Assembly (NCBI RefSeq): GCF_001310225.1
Contig: NZ_CP012898.1
Span: 3,776,001 to 3,840,000 of the forward strand
Source of the DNA: Pseudalgibacter alginicilyticus
Lineage (GTDB): Bacteria > Bacteroidota > Bacteroidia > Flavobacteriales > Flavobacteriaceae
Length of the DNA: 64,000 nucleotides
Direction of reading: 5' to 3'
This document shows positions 37,382 through 45,145 of the stretch, one piece after another. The number at the start of each line of letters is the position of its first letter. The first letter of the stretch is position 1. The translations under genes and the position numbers were made by a program. The notes under the pieces were generated by a model. That model had not been told where the DNA came from. It saw only the letters and a list, made by a program, of their open reading frames with translations, and made no database searches.

Positions 37382-38065
37382 ATGATGAGAAAACTATCCT
37401 TTCTACCACTTTTTTGTTTTGCAATTCTTATTTCTTCCTGCGAAAGTGATGCAGAAAGAATGGAACGGATAGCCAAAAAAAAAGTACAAAGCATTGAATT
37501 AGAAGAACAACGAAAAGAAGAAGAAGCTGAACGTATATTTCAATTGGAGCAAGAACGAATAGAGCGTATAAAACGTGAAGAAGAAGAACTCATAGCAAAA
37601 CAAACTCGTTTTGAAAAAGAAAAAAGGGAAAGAGCTATTTATGAAACGTATATTAATAATTCTCTTCATACAGGTGCAACTCCATATGCTCGTTATTTTG
37701 GAGGCAATTCGTCTTGTAATGATTATGGCTGTTCACAAATAAAAGTAATAACAAGTAGTTCGGATGTGATTGTAATAATTAAGAAGGATGACAAAGTTGT
37801 AAGACATGCCTACATTAATTCAGGAAGAAGTTATACATTTTCATTTCCTAATGGAACTTATCAAACATTTTTTTACTATGGTAAAGGTTGGAATCCTGAA
37901 AAGCCAATGAAAGATGGGGAAATGAAAGGCGGATTCATTGAAAATGAAAGTTTTGGTAAAGATAATCCACAATATTTAAGTAATAATATTTTAGAGTATG
38001 AATTGATTTTACAACAAAATGGAAATTTTAGTACTCGTCTTAGTAATTCAGAAGAAGCATTGTAA
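37382..38065 (+). CDS. Lipoprotein with coiled coil, unrecognised
   Basis: The 227-residue protein has a lipoprotein signal ending LISSC (Cys20). A highly charged Glu/Arg/Lys coiled coil spans about 22-88. A compact C-terminal domain (about 90-215) contains two Cys in SSCNDYGCSQ and a strand-rich segment (VIVIIKKDDKVVRHAYINSG). The C-terminal domain may bind a small ligand or sit against the outer membrane, but I recognise no family. It stands alone: a terminator lies upstream and a decayed gene downstream. Its start codon is preceded by ATG-poor AT-rich sequence; the second ATG, three bases on, is equally possible. Confidence 0.75.
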   Translation: MMRKLSFLPLFCFAILISSCESDAERMERIAKKKVQSIELEEQRKEEEAERIFQLEQERIERIKREEEELIAKQTRFEKEKRERAIYETYINNSLHTGATPYARYFGGNSSCNDYGCSQIKVITSSSDVIVIIKKDDKVVRHAYINSGRSYTFSFPNGTYQTFFYYGKGWNPEKPMKDGEMKGGFIENESFGKDNPQYLSNNILEYELILQQNGNFSTRLSNSEEAL

Positions 38066-38130
38066 ATGTATAAGTATAATCACATATAACCATCAGATCA
38101 ATCCGTTGTTGAGAAATACAAAGTAACTTT

Positions 38131-38371
38131 TCTTTTAACATGTGTCCAAACCCTGTGAATTTAATATTCTACTTAACATTGGATAAAGGGTAAAGAGACT
38201 ATGCTGAAATTAAAGTTTATAATTATGATAGGTTAATCAGTTTTATCAACGAATAAGAAAATAGTAAATGACAAAGTAATATTAGATGTTTCATCTATAC
38301 CAAGTGGCACCTACTTTTTAAATAAAAAAAATGAAACTCGCATAATATCTAAAAAGTTAGTAATAAATTGA
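38131..38371 (+). pseudogene. Relic of a type IX secretion C-terminal sorting domain
   Basis: Read in two frames, the segment reconstructs a type A T9SS sorting domain. First comes SFN-CPNPVN at about 38131-38160, then AEIKVYNYDRLI at about 38200-38235, then, after a frameshift, VNDKVILDVSSIPSGTYFL and the terminal ISKKLVIN before TGA at 38369-38371. The order PNPV, KVYN, DVSSIPSGTYFL, KKLVI is diagnostic of this family. Two in-frame stops and a frameshift show that it is dead. Nothing of the passenger domain is recognisable upstream in 38066-38130. The remainder to 38555 holds no gene. Confidence 0.75.
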
Positions 38372-38555
38372 TCTCTCATTATTATAAAAACAATTAAAAT
38401 CATAGCTAATTAATACCTTGAAAAACATAAATATTTATGAGGAAGCTTCTATAAATTGTTGTTTTAGTTATTAATGAGTGAATTTATGTTTTTTTATTTG
38501 CTGTAGCTTACCTGTTTTAGAATTTCTAAAGAAATTAAATCTAAAATATTTTCCA

Positions 38556-38587
38556 TAAAAAAACGGTTTAGAGTGAACTAAACCGTT
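38556..38587 (-). terminator. Intrinsic terminator of the tRNA-Met gene
   Basis: On the minus strand AACGGTTTAG (38587-38578) pairs perfectly with CTAAACCGTT (38571-38562) around a six-base loop and runs into a T stretch (plus-strand A run at 38557-38563). It ends tRNA-Met transcription 25 bases after the gene. Confidence 0.85.
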
Positions 38588-38611
38588 GGTTTTGAGTTAA
38601 TTTTTATTTTG

Positions 38612-38685
38612 TAGCGAGAGGGGGGCACGATCCCCCGACCTCCGGGTTATGAATCCGACGCTCTAACCAACTGAGCTACCTCGCC
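38612..38685 (-). tRNA. tRNA-Met (anticodon CAU)
   Basis: A 74-base cloverleaf starts GGCGAGG at 38685 and ends with TCTCGCT plus discriminator A at 38612. The D arm is GCTC-AGTTGGTTA-GAGC, the anticodon loop TTCATAA gives CAU, and the T stem is GGGGG/CCCCC. CCA is not encoded. The first and last acceptor pairs are G-U wobbles and the lowest anticodon-stem pair is A-C. The T loop reads ATCGTGC instead of the usual TTCRAnY, so positions 54 and 58 are exchanged (see findings). Elongator tRNA-Met is the most likely identity; an Ile-lysidine tRNA is the alternative. It has its own promoter and terminator. Confidence 0.9.
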
Positions 38686-38699
38686 ATAATTTGAGGCTG

Positions 38700-38729
38700 C
38701 AAATATAAAAACATTATTCTTGTTAGCAA
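38700..38729 (-). promoter_or_regulatory. tRNA-Met promoter (TTG-N19-TATATTTG)
   Basis: Minus strand: TTG at 38729-38727, a 19-base spacer, then TATATTTG at 38707-38700, matching the flavobacterial -33/-7 consensus (TTG, TAnnTTTG) in sequence and spacing. Transcription would start near 38693, eight bases before the tRNA. Confidence 0.8.
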
Positions 38730-38817
38730 GCAGAACTTAGAGAAAATATTATTAAAAAATATTGCTATACTTATCAATTAATGTATATATTGAGCAACAT
38801 AAATTTTAGAGTACCTT

Positions 38818-39204
38818 ATGGAAGAGAAAATTAAGTTCGAAATAGAATTCCCAATTCAAGCATCACCGCAATTGTTATATCAATACATATCAACGCCATC
38901 TGGCTTGTCAGAGTGGTTTTCAGATAATGTAAACTCACGTGGTGAATTGTTTACGTTTATTTGGGATGGGAGTGAAGAGCAAGCAAAATTGTTGAGTAAA
39001 AAAAGCGAGGAGCGTGTAAAATTCAGATGGATAAATGATGAAGGAACAAATTGTTTTTTTGAAATTCGTATTCAAGTTGATGAAATTACTAAAGACGTAT
39101 CCCTAATGATTACAGATTTTGCTGAGGAAGATGAGGTGGACGAATCTAAAATGCTTTGGGAAAATCAAATATCAGATTTAAAACAAGTATTAGGGTCTGC
39201 TTAA
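38818..39204 (+). CDS. START-like (SRPBCC superfamily) domain protein
   Basis: The 128-residue cytoplasmic protein consists of a single START/AHSA1-like domain. Early residues FPIQASPQLLYQYISTPSGLSEWFSD form the first strand and helix, and a C-terminal amphipathic helix ends in WENQISDLKQVLG. It matches the short START-like proteins conserved in Flavobacteria just upstream of the class IV aminotransferase. No catalytic residues are known for the group; a hydrophobic ligand is assumed from the fold. The next gene starts about 50 bases downstream with its own -7 box. Confidence 0.85.
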   Translation: MEEKIKFEIEFPIQASPQLLYQYISTPSGLSEWFSDNVNSRGELFTFIWDGSEEQAKLLSKKSEERVKFRWINDEGTNCFFEIRIQVDEITKDVSLMITDFAEEDEVDESKMLWENQISDLKQVLGSA

Positions 39205-39226
39205 TTCTAAATAGTATATTTTAAAT

Positions 39227-39234
39227 TATATTTG
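39227..39234 (+). promoter_or_regulatory. -7 promoter element for the aminotransferase gene
   Basis: TATATTTG is a perfect TAnnTTTG match and places the transcription start near 39241. No TTG was found at the proper distance upstream. A short leader results for either start codon (13 or 31 bases). Confidence 0.4.
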
Positions 39235-39271
39235 TGTCCTGCTTTCAAAAAAAATGTTAGCGGGATTTTTT

Positions 39272-40114
39272 ATGATAAATTTTAATGGAGATATATTAGA
39301 AGAAGACAAATTGTTGTCTGTACAAAACAGAGGTTATAATTATGGTGATGCCCTTTTTGAAACTATCAAAGTAAGTTTAGGTAAGGTGTTATTTTGGGAG
39401 GATCATTATTTTAGGCTCATGGCTTCTATGCGTATTTTGCGAATGGAAATACCTATGAGTTTTACTATGGAGTTTTTAGAGACACAAATTAAAAACACTT
39501 TAGAATCTAATAATTTATTAAATAAATCGGCACGTGTTAAAATAATTATTCATAGAAATGATGGCGGTCTATATTTGCCTGAATCAAACGATGTATCTTT
39601 TGTAATAACGGCAAAATATTTAGACAGTGATTTTTACATTTTAGATGAAACGGCATATCAGGTTGACTTATTTAAAGATTTTTATTTGTCTCCGAGTTTA
39701 TTATCAACTTTAAAAACCAATAATAAAGCGCTAAATGTTGTAGCGAGTATTTATGCTAAAGAAAATAATTTACAGAACTGCTTATTATTAAATACAGAAA
39801 AACAAGTAGTTGAAGCCTTAAATGGCAATGTGTTTCTTGTAAAGGGACATGTTATAAAAACAGCGCCACTTACAGATGGTTGTTTAAAAGGTGTCATGAG
39901 AAGGCAGCTAATAGATGTTATTAATACGTTGCCAGAATATGAACTAAAAGAAGCTTCAATATCGCCATTTGAATTACAAAAAGCGGATGAATTTTGGGTA
40001 ACGAATGTTATGGTTGGGATCCAACCAATAACAAGATATAGAAAAAAAGAATTTTCAAATGAAGTAGCTAAAGTAATTTTGAAAAAGCTGAATGTAAAAG
40101 CCCGATTAGGTTAA
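39272..40114 (+). CDS. PLP-dependent class IV aminotransferase / aminodeoxychorismate lyase-like
   Basis: From the ATG at 39272 the protein has 280 residues; an in-frame ATG at 39254 would add six. I prefer 39272 because family members begin MINFNG. Landmarks are NRGYNYGDALFETI near the N-terminus, the Lys in LSTLKTNNKALN (PLP Schiff-base candidate, residue 148), EALNGNVFLV and the TVNVMVG-like phosphate site (VTNVMVGIQPI). The motif around the Lys is closer to PabC (4-amino-4-deoxychorismate lyase, folate synthesis) than to branched-chain transaminases, but the two cannot be told apart with certainty here. The gene converges on yqgE and the two stops overlap by four bases. Confidence 0.85.
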   Translation: MINFNGDILEEDKLLSVQNRGYNYGDALFETIKVSLGKVLFWEDHYFRLMASMRILRMEIPMSFTMEFLETQIKNTLESNNLLNKSARVKIIIHRNDGGLYLPESNDVSFVITAKYLDSDFYILDETAYQVDLFKDFYLSPSLLSTLKTNNKALNVVASIYAKENNLQNCLLLNTEKQVVEALNGNVFLVKGHVIKTAPLTDGCLKGVMRRQLIDVINTLPEYELKEASISPFELQKADEFWVTNVMVGIQPITRYRKKEFSNEVAKVILKKLNVKARLG

Positions 40115-40674
40115 TTGTAATTTGGGTTTTCTGGTGCATTGGACCAAATACTATATTCGCCCCCAAATTCTAACATTTTTTCTTTCCAAAACGACTCGTA
40201 ACTTTTTTCAATAATATCTTTTTCATAAATATTATCAGTAACAACCCAAGAATTGGATTTCAGTTCTGTTTCTAATTGGTTGTTGCCCCAACCAGAATAC
40301 CCTAAGAAAAAACGAATATCAGTTTCTTTAATTTCTTCTTTAGCGATAAGTTCAGCAACCTTGCCAAAGTCTCCCCCCCAGTATATACCTAAGGAGATTT
40401 CGATGCTGTCGGGAATTAATTGTGGCACTTTATGAATAAAATAAAGGTTATCTTGTTCTACAGGTCCGCCATTATAGACTCTGAAGGTAGAGGATTCAAT
40501 TTCAGGAACAAGGTCATTTATATTGTAATTTAACGGCTTGTTTAGAATAAAACCTATGGAGCCTTCTTTAGTATGATCAGCCAACAATACTATAGAACGA
40601 TTGAAAGACATATCGCCTATTATTGCAGGTTCAGCGATTAACAAATCACCTTTTTTTGGTTTAATTGTAATCAT
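40111..40674 (-). CDS. YqgE/AlgH family protein
   Basis: The 187-residue protein covers the full YqgE/AlgH family. It starts with KKGDLLIAEPAIIGDMSFNRSIVLL, followed by GSIGFILNKPLN, VYNGGPVEQDNLYFIH, FFLGYSGWGNNQLETEL and a C-terminal WKEKMLEFGGEYSIWSNAPENP. The biochemical role of the family is not established. The gene is oriented toward the aminotransferase with a four-base tail-to-tail overlap. Confidence 0.93.
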   Translation of the reverse strand: MITIKPKKGDLLIAEPAIIGDMSFNRSIVLLADHTKEGSIGFILNKPLNYNINDLVPEIESSTFRVYNGGPVEQDNLYFIHKVPQLIPDSIEISLGIYWGGDFGKVAELIAKEEIKETDIRFFLGYSGWGNNQLETELKSNSWVVTDNIYEKDIIEKSYESFWKEKMLEFGGEYSIWSNAPENPNYN

Positions 40675-40744
40675 GCAAATAGTTATTAGTAACTAAATCT
40701 AATATTTATTTATTAAAAAAGCAATAGTTAGGACAATATTGTAT

Positions 40745-40780
40745 AAAAAAAAGCCTTTTAGTTCTTACTAAAAGGCTTTT
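40745..40780 (-). terminator. Strong intrinsic terminator of the HU gene
   Basis: AAAAGCCTTTTAG at 40749-40761 and its exact complement at 40768-40780 form a 13-bp stem with a six-base loop. On the minus strand it is followed by a long T run (plus-strand A run from 40745), 19 bases after the HU stop codon. Confidence 0.9.
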
Positions 40781-40798
40781 ATATAATAAGGTGTAAAT

Positions 40799-41071
40799 TT
40801 AGTTTACTGCACTTGATAAATCTGCTCCAGCTTTAAACTTAACAACGTTTTTAGCTTTTATTTTGATTGTAGCACCAGTTTGTGGGTTTCTACCTTCTCT
40901 TGCTGCTCTTTTAGATACTGACCAAGAACCAAATCCTACTAAAGAAACTCTGTTGCCTTTTTGTAAAGCTCCTTCAATTTCAATTAGTGCGCATTCTAAA
41001 GCTTTTTTAGCAGCAGCTTTTGTAATTCCTGCGTGTTCTGCCATTGCGTCGATTAAATCTGTTTTGTTCAT
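40799..41071 (-). CDS. hup: DNA-binding protein HU
   Basis: The 90-residue protein is a standard HU/IHF family member. It starts MNKTDLIDAMAEHAGITKAAAKKAL, has VSLVGFGSWSVSKRAAREGRNPQTG, where the RNPQTG motif forms the intercalating beta-arm tip, and ends IKIKAKNVVKFKAGADL. It binds and bends DNA without strict sequence preference and compacts the nucleoid. The gene is monocistronic, with a consensus promoter (41131-41160) and a strong terminator (40745-40780). Confidence 0.97.
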   Translation of the reverse strand: MNKTDLIDAMAEHAGITKAAAKKALECALIEIEGALQKGNRVSLVGFGSWSVSKRAAREGRNPQTGATIKIKAKNVVKFKAGADLSSAVN

Positions 41072-41130
41072 AATATTAAATTTTAATTATTAATAAATAA
41101 GGTTAAACGTTTTTTTTGTTAAATCCTTTA

Positions 41131-41160
41131 CAAATTTATACGGATTATACAATCACGCAA
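41131..41160 (-). promoter_or_regulatory. HU promoter (TTG-N19-TAAATTTG)
   Basis: Minus strand: TTG at 41160-41158, a 19-base spacer, then TAAATTTG at 41138-41131, a perfect flavobacterial consensus promoter. Transcription should begin near 41124, giving a leader of about 53 bases before the HU start. Confidence 0.8.
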
Positions 41161-41264
41161 GTAATAGCAAGGCAAATACCTGCTAATGTTGATAACTTAA
41201 TCTATTTGTTAATAAAGGCAGTGTATTTTGTCGATGTTTTTATGATATCAGCAATAATAAGGCT

Positions 41265-42242
41265 TCAGAGCATTTTGGCGTCTTCTGAAATTTGATACCC
41301 ATTTAAAAGTGATTTTATATCCATAGAACGTTTTCCGGGAAGCTTCATTTCTTTAATCAGAATGTATCCATTTGATACTGCTACTTTTAACTCTTTTTTG
41401 CTTGAAACAATTGTTCCAATATTTAAAGAATGATGATTTGTTTCTTTTTCAGCTTTATAAATTTTTATATCTAAGGTATCAGAGCCATTTATTAAAGTAC
41501 ACCAAGCTGCAGGGTACGGGCTTAATCCACGTATTTTATTATATATACGATCTATGTTTTGATTCCAATCAATTTTACAATTATCTTTATGTAGTTTATA
41601 AGCTGTTTTTATATTTTCGGGCTCTTTCTGTGGAATAGTAGTAACATGGTCAGTTTCAATTAATTTTACCGTTTTTAAAACCAATTGACTCCCTGTATTC
41701 ATTAGTTTGTCATGCAGGCTTCCTGCATTTTCATCTGGTTCAATAGCTATGGTTTGCTGAAGGATCATATCACCCGTATCAATTTCTTCATCTATAAAAA
41801 ATGTAGATACGCCCGTTTTTGTTTCGCCATTTATAATAGCCCAATTAATAGGGGCTGCGCCACGATAATTAGGTAATAAAGAGGCATGTAAATTAAATGT
41901 ACCCAATTGGGGCATCTGCCAAACGGCCTTTGGAAGCATTCTAAAAGCCACAACTATTTGGAGATTGGCTTTTAAATCCTTGAGTTCATTTAAAAAATCT
42001 GGATGCTTTAAATTGGTAGGTTGTAAGATATTTAAACCAACAGATTTTGCATAGTGTTTTACAGCACTTTCATTAAGTTGTCTGCCTCTACCTGCAGGTT
42101 TGTCGGGAGCCGTAATAACACCTACAATATTGTAATGATTGTTAATCAAAGTTTTTAATGTGGCCACAGCAAAATCGGGTGTGCCCATAAATATAATTTT
42201 TAAGTCTTTGTTTTTTGATGGTATTTCCTTTTTATTTGTCAT
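41265..42242 (-). CDS. fmt: Methionyl-tRNA formyltransferase
   Basis: From ATG 42242 the protein has 325 residues, the usual length. An upstream in-frame ATG at 42287 would add 15 residues overlapping recQ and is less likely. The N-terminal formyltransferase domain has IIFMGTPDFAVATL, PDKPAGRGRQL, the catalytic FNLHASLLPNYRGAAPINWAIINGE segment (His of HASLLP) and DEEIDTGDMI (catalytic Asp). The C-terminal OB-like domain starts near KIDWNQNIDRIYNKIRGLSPYPAAW. It formylates initiator Met-tRNA using 10-formyl-THF. It starts one base after the recQ stop, so the two are co-transcribed. Confidence 0.95.
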   Translation of the reverse strand: MTNKKEIPSKNKDLKIIFMGTPDFAVATLKTLINNHYNIVGVITAPDKPAGRGRQLNESAVKHYAKSVGLNILQPTNLKHPDFLNELKDLKANLQIVVAFRMLPKAVWQMPQLGTFNLHASLLPNYRGAAPINWAIINGETKTGVSTFFIDEEIDTGDMILQQTIAIEPDENAGSLHDKLMNTGSQLVLKTVKLIETDHVTTIPQKEPENIKTAYKLHKDNCKIDWNQNIDRIYNKIRGLSPYPAAWCTLINGSDTLDIKIYKAEKETNHHSLNIGTIVSSKKELKVAVSNGYILIKEMKLPGKRSMDIKSLLNGYQISEDAKML

Positions 42243-42243
42243 T

Positions 42244-44148
42244 TTATAAATGATATAGTTTGTAGGTATTGGTTTTTGTAATAGCAATAATATTATGTTC
42301 CAACATTAATTGCAATACATTTTGAATCTCTTTTTCAGTACAGTTCAATTTTTCGATAAGTATTCTAGATGATAAATCGCCATGCTCCAGCAATTCTATC
42401 ACTTGTTTTTTTAGCACTATTGGGTTTAGCGGCGGCTTGGTTTTGTTGGATTGTATACAAACGGAACAAATGCCACACGGTTTTATGTCGGTTTCTCCAA
42501 AATAAGTAAGAAGTTGCATGCTTTTACAAACCGAATCATTTTCAACATAATTAAGTATTGATTTAACTTGGTTTTGTTTTAGCTTATTTTGCTTTTCAAT
42601 AATAGAAGCAATTCTATTAATTGTTTTATCGTCTTCTCGTGGTTGTAAAAATGTAATTTGTGCATCGGTATTGACTAATTTTAATGATATAATGTTGTCG
42701 GCTTCTAATTTTTTTAAAGCATTCATTAAAACAACATCGTTTACAGAGGCTTTTTCGGCAATATTAGTAGTGTTTATTTTAGTTTCATGTTCAAACACAC
42801 CACCATACATTCTTAAAATAGATTTAACTATAATATTTAAATCTTTATGTGTTTCTAAATAACTAAAAAGAGCGGCGTTGCTAATTATTATTTGGAGAGT
42901 GGCTTTATTATTAAATTGTTTTGATAGGCTAATAATACTATTTCTGTCCAATAACTGTAAAGCGTTATAGCACATAATACTATTAAAGCTATAGGTTTTA
43001 CAAAAAGTGTTAAAGTTGAAATCTTGAGTGAAATATTCACCTTCACCATAAGATATTTGAAAATAGTTGCACAATTTTCGGTACACTTGTTTTATAAAAT
43101 TAACGTCAGGCAGAACGTTCAAAAATTGATTCTTTACTTTGCTTTCATCACTTGTGTTTTTCAAGATAACAGCAAAAGCTTTTTCTCCATTGCGCCCAAC
43201 TCGTCCTGCTTCTTGAAAATAACTTTCCATACTTTCAGGGAGGTCTAAGTGAATTACGGTTTTAACGTCTGGTTTATCAATACCCATTCCAAAAGCGTTG
43301 GTGGCTACCATAACTTGTTTTTGATTACTAAGCCACTGCTGCATGTGAGTCTCTTTTTCGGTATTGGTAATTCCTCCGTGAAAATATGTGGAACGGATAC
43401 CTTTGTTTTCTAAAAACTGGCTTAATTCTAAAGTTAATTTTCTATTTCTAACATAAATAATTGATGAGGCTGTGTATTTCTTTAAAATAGTTTCAATACG
43501 ATAGTATTTGTCATTTTCAGTGAATACCATATAAGCCAAATTAGGTCTGAAAAAGGATTGTTTGAAAATTTTTGGATTTATAAAATCAAGTTCTTTTATT
43601 ATATCTTCAACTACTTCGGGTCGGGCAGAAGCAGTTAAGGCAATTACATTAACACTGGGTTGCAATTGTCTTAGTAATGTAATGTTTTTATAAGCAGGTC
43701 TAAAATCATTTCCCCATTGTGAAATGCAATGTGCCTCATCAACAGCAATAAGGTTAACAGGCATTTGCTTGATGCGCTCTTGAACCAATTCTTGTTGCAA
43801 GCGTTCGGGAGACAGATATAAAAATTTATAGTTGCCATAAACACAATTATCCAAAAGCGTGTCTAATTCTTGATAAGAAATGCCACTGGTAAGTGCCATG
43901 GCTTTAATGCCCTTGTTATTTAAGGCTTTAACTTGATCTTTCATTAAAGCTACTAAAGGCGAAATAACAATACAAATGCCCGGTTTGGCTAAGGCTGGAA
44001 TTTGAAAGCACAACGATTTGCCCCCACCGGTAGGTAAGAGGGCAAAAGTATCCTCGCCAGAAATTACAGCGTTAATGATAGTCTCTTGGTTAGGCCGAAA
44101 ACTTGTAAAGTTCCAATAACGTTCTAAAATTTTTATGGGATGTTCCAA
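42244..44148 (-). CDS. recQ: RecQ-family ATP-dependent DNA helicase
   Basis: The 634-residue protein has a superfamily 2 helicase core: motif 0/I with FRPNQETIINAV and LPTGGGKSLCFQIP, DEAH box (VDEAHCISQWGNDFRPAY, the RecQ signature loop), and motif VI QEAGRVGRNGEK. The zinc-binding region with Cys residues in ...PCGICSVC and a winged-helix RQC-like C-terminus follow. A separate HRDC domain is not apparent. It unwinds DNA 3' to 5' in recombinational repair. The first of three tightly packed minus-strand genes is a P-loop ATPase two bases upstream; fmt follows one base downstream. Confidence 0.94.
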   Translation of the reverse strand: MEHPIKILERYWNFTSFRPNQETIINAVISGEDTFALLPTGGGKSLCFQIPALAKPGICIVISPLVALMKDQVKALNNKGIKAMALTSGISYQELDTLLDNCVYGNYKFLYLSPERLQQELVQERIKQMPVNLIAVDEAHCISQWGNDFRPAYKNITLLRQLQPSVNVIALTASARPEVVEDIIKELDFINPKIFKQSFFRPNLAYMVFTENDKYYRIETILKKYTASSIIYVRNRKLTLELSQFLENKGIRSTYFHGGITNTEKETHMQQWLSNQKQVMVATNAFGMGIDKPDVKTVIHLDLPESMESYFQEAGRVGRNGEKAFAVILKNTSDESKVKNQFLNVLPDVNFIKQVYRKLCNYFQISYGEGEYFTQDFNFNTFCKTYSFNSIMCYNALQLLDRNSIISLSKQFNNKATLQIIISNAALFSYLETHKDLNIIVKSILRMYGGVFEHETKINTTNIAEKASVNDVVLMNALKKLEADNIISLKLVNTDAQITFLQPREDDKTINRIASIIEKQNKLKQNQVKSILNYVENDSVCKSMQLLTYFGETDIKPCGICSVCIQSNKTKPPLNPIVLKKQVIELLEHGDLSSRILIEKLNCTEKEIQNVLQLMLEHNIIAITKTNTYKLYHL

Positions 44149-44150
44149 AA

Positions 44151-44690
44151 TTATGTTTTTAGAATGTTTAGAATGTAATCCGCTCTATTTTCAACAGTGT
44201 CAAAGGGTACATCTATTAATTGGTAATTATATGTTTGATAAGTGTTAACTAAACAATCATGTATTTTTTTAGCTTGTTCAAAGCTTTCATAGCGTTCGTT
44301 GTCAATTGTATAAATGGATTTCCATGGTTTTAGTACAAAAACGACATCGTATAAATTAGTTTTACAAGCTTCAATAAATTGCTGTGGATAGCTATCACCA
44401 ATATAGTCCATATAAGCTAAAATATCAGGAATGCCTCTGTCAAGAAAAACAGTTTGTTTGGTAAATAAGTTGGCTTCAATAAACTGTTTTTTTCGCCCTT
44501 TTAAAAGTAATTCACTGAATAACATGGGGTTTTTTAAAAATAATTGGTCAATACCATTTTTTTGAGCATCTAAAATTACTTGTCTGGAAATTTCTTCAAG
44601 ACAAGTATGGCCTCTTTTAATCAATTCATTTATTAAAGTTGATTTTCCAGTTCCTGGCCCTCCAGTAATTACAATCTTTTTATTACTCAA
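44151..44690 (-). CDS. P-loop ATPase/kinase-like protein (AAA_28, NadR-like)
   Basis: The 179-residue protein has Walker A GGPGTGKST (residues 9-17), then EEISRQVI near residue 38, FLDRGIPDILAY near 84, and VFVLKPWKSIYTIDNERYES with lid-type Arg residues. This arrangement is that of the AAA_28/NadR nucleoside-kinase-like family. The phosphorylated substrate is not known. It is co-oriented with recQ (two-base gap) and starts the recQ-fmt operon. It diverges from the DUF493 gene. Confidence 0.8.
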   Translation of the reverse strand: MSNKKIVITGGPGTGKSTLINELIKRGHTCLEEISRQVILDAQKNGIDQLFLKNPMLFSELLLKGRKKQFIEANLFTKQTVFLDRGIPDILAYMDYIGDSYPQQFIEACKTNLYDVVFVLKPWKSIYTIDNERYESFEQAKKIHDCLVNTYQTYNYQLIDVPFDTVENRADYILNILKT

Positions 44691-44755
44691 TATAATTCTA
44701 ATTTAGCTGTAAAAATCGGAATTTAAAGGCTATAAAAAAAATAGAAACGAATCTG

Positions 44756-44763
44756 TATATTTG
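44756..44763 (+). promoter_or_regulatory. -7 promoter element upstream of the DUF493 gene
   Basis: TATATTTG matches TAnnTTTG perfectly and ends 18 bases before the ATG at 44782. No TTG -33 box lies at the usual distance. Confidence 0.4.
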
Positions 44764-44781
44764 TAGCATATAAAAAACACT

Positions 44782-45075
44782 ATGAGCACACCTGCAAATT
44801 CAGATGAATTTTACAAAAAATTAAAAGCCCAATTGCACGATACAACTAATTGGCCAGCAGAATATTTATATAAGTTTATTGTTGTGACAGACAATAAAAA
44901 GATTGCAAAAATGGAAGCTATATTTGATAATATGGGTGCAATTATACAAACAACAGAATCAAAAAATGGTAAATATACAAGTGTTTCAATAAATCTTTTG
45001 ATGCGAAACCCTGATGCTGTTATAGAAAAATATAAAGAAGTAGCAGAAAAAATTGAAGGCGTGATAAGTCTTTAA
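44782..45075 (+). CDS. DUF493 (YbeD-like) family protein
   Basis: The 97-residue protein has the ferredoxin-like ACT-type pattern of DUF493: a Trp-containing segment (TNWPAEYLYKFIVV), IFDNMGAIIQTTESKNGKYTSVSINLLM and a C-terminal IEKYKEVAEKIEGVISL. In E. coli YbeD sits near lipoic acid genes but its role is unresolved. A short leader places it directly under the -7 box at 44756. It is followed by DUF4290 and murA, a common order in Bacteroidota. Confidence 0.9.
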   Translation: MSTPANSDEFYKKLKAQLHDTTNWPAEYLYKFIVVTDNKKIAKMEAIFDNMGAIIQTTESKNGKYTSVSINLLMRNPDAVIEKYKEVAEKIEGVISL

Positions 45076-45145
45076 TTTTTTTTCGTATTTTGCACACGCA
45101 TAACAAACTACATATGCACAAAATTTAAAACTCCACACAATTATT

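Noticed and set aside
38612-38685. tRNA-Met as the attachment site of an integrated element
   Set aside because: No integrase, no direct repeat of the tRNA 3' end and no block of foreign genes on either side. The nearby pseudogene is a simple relic.
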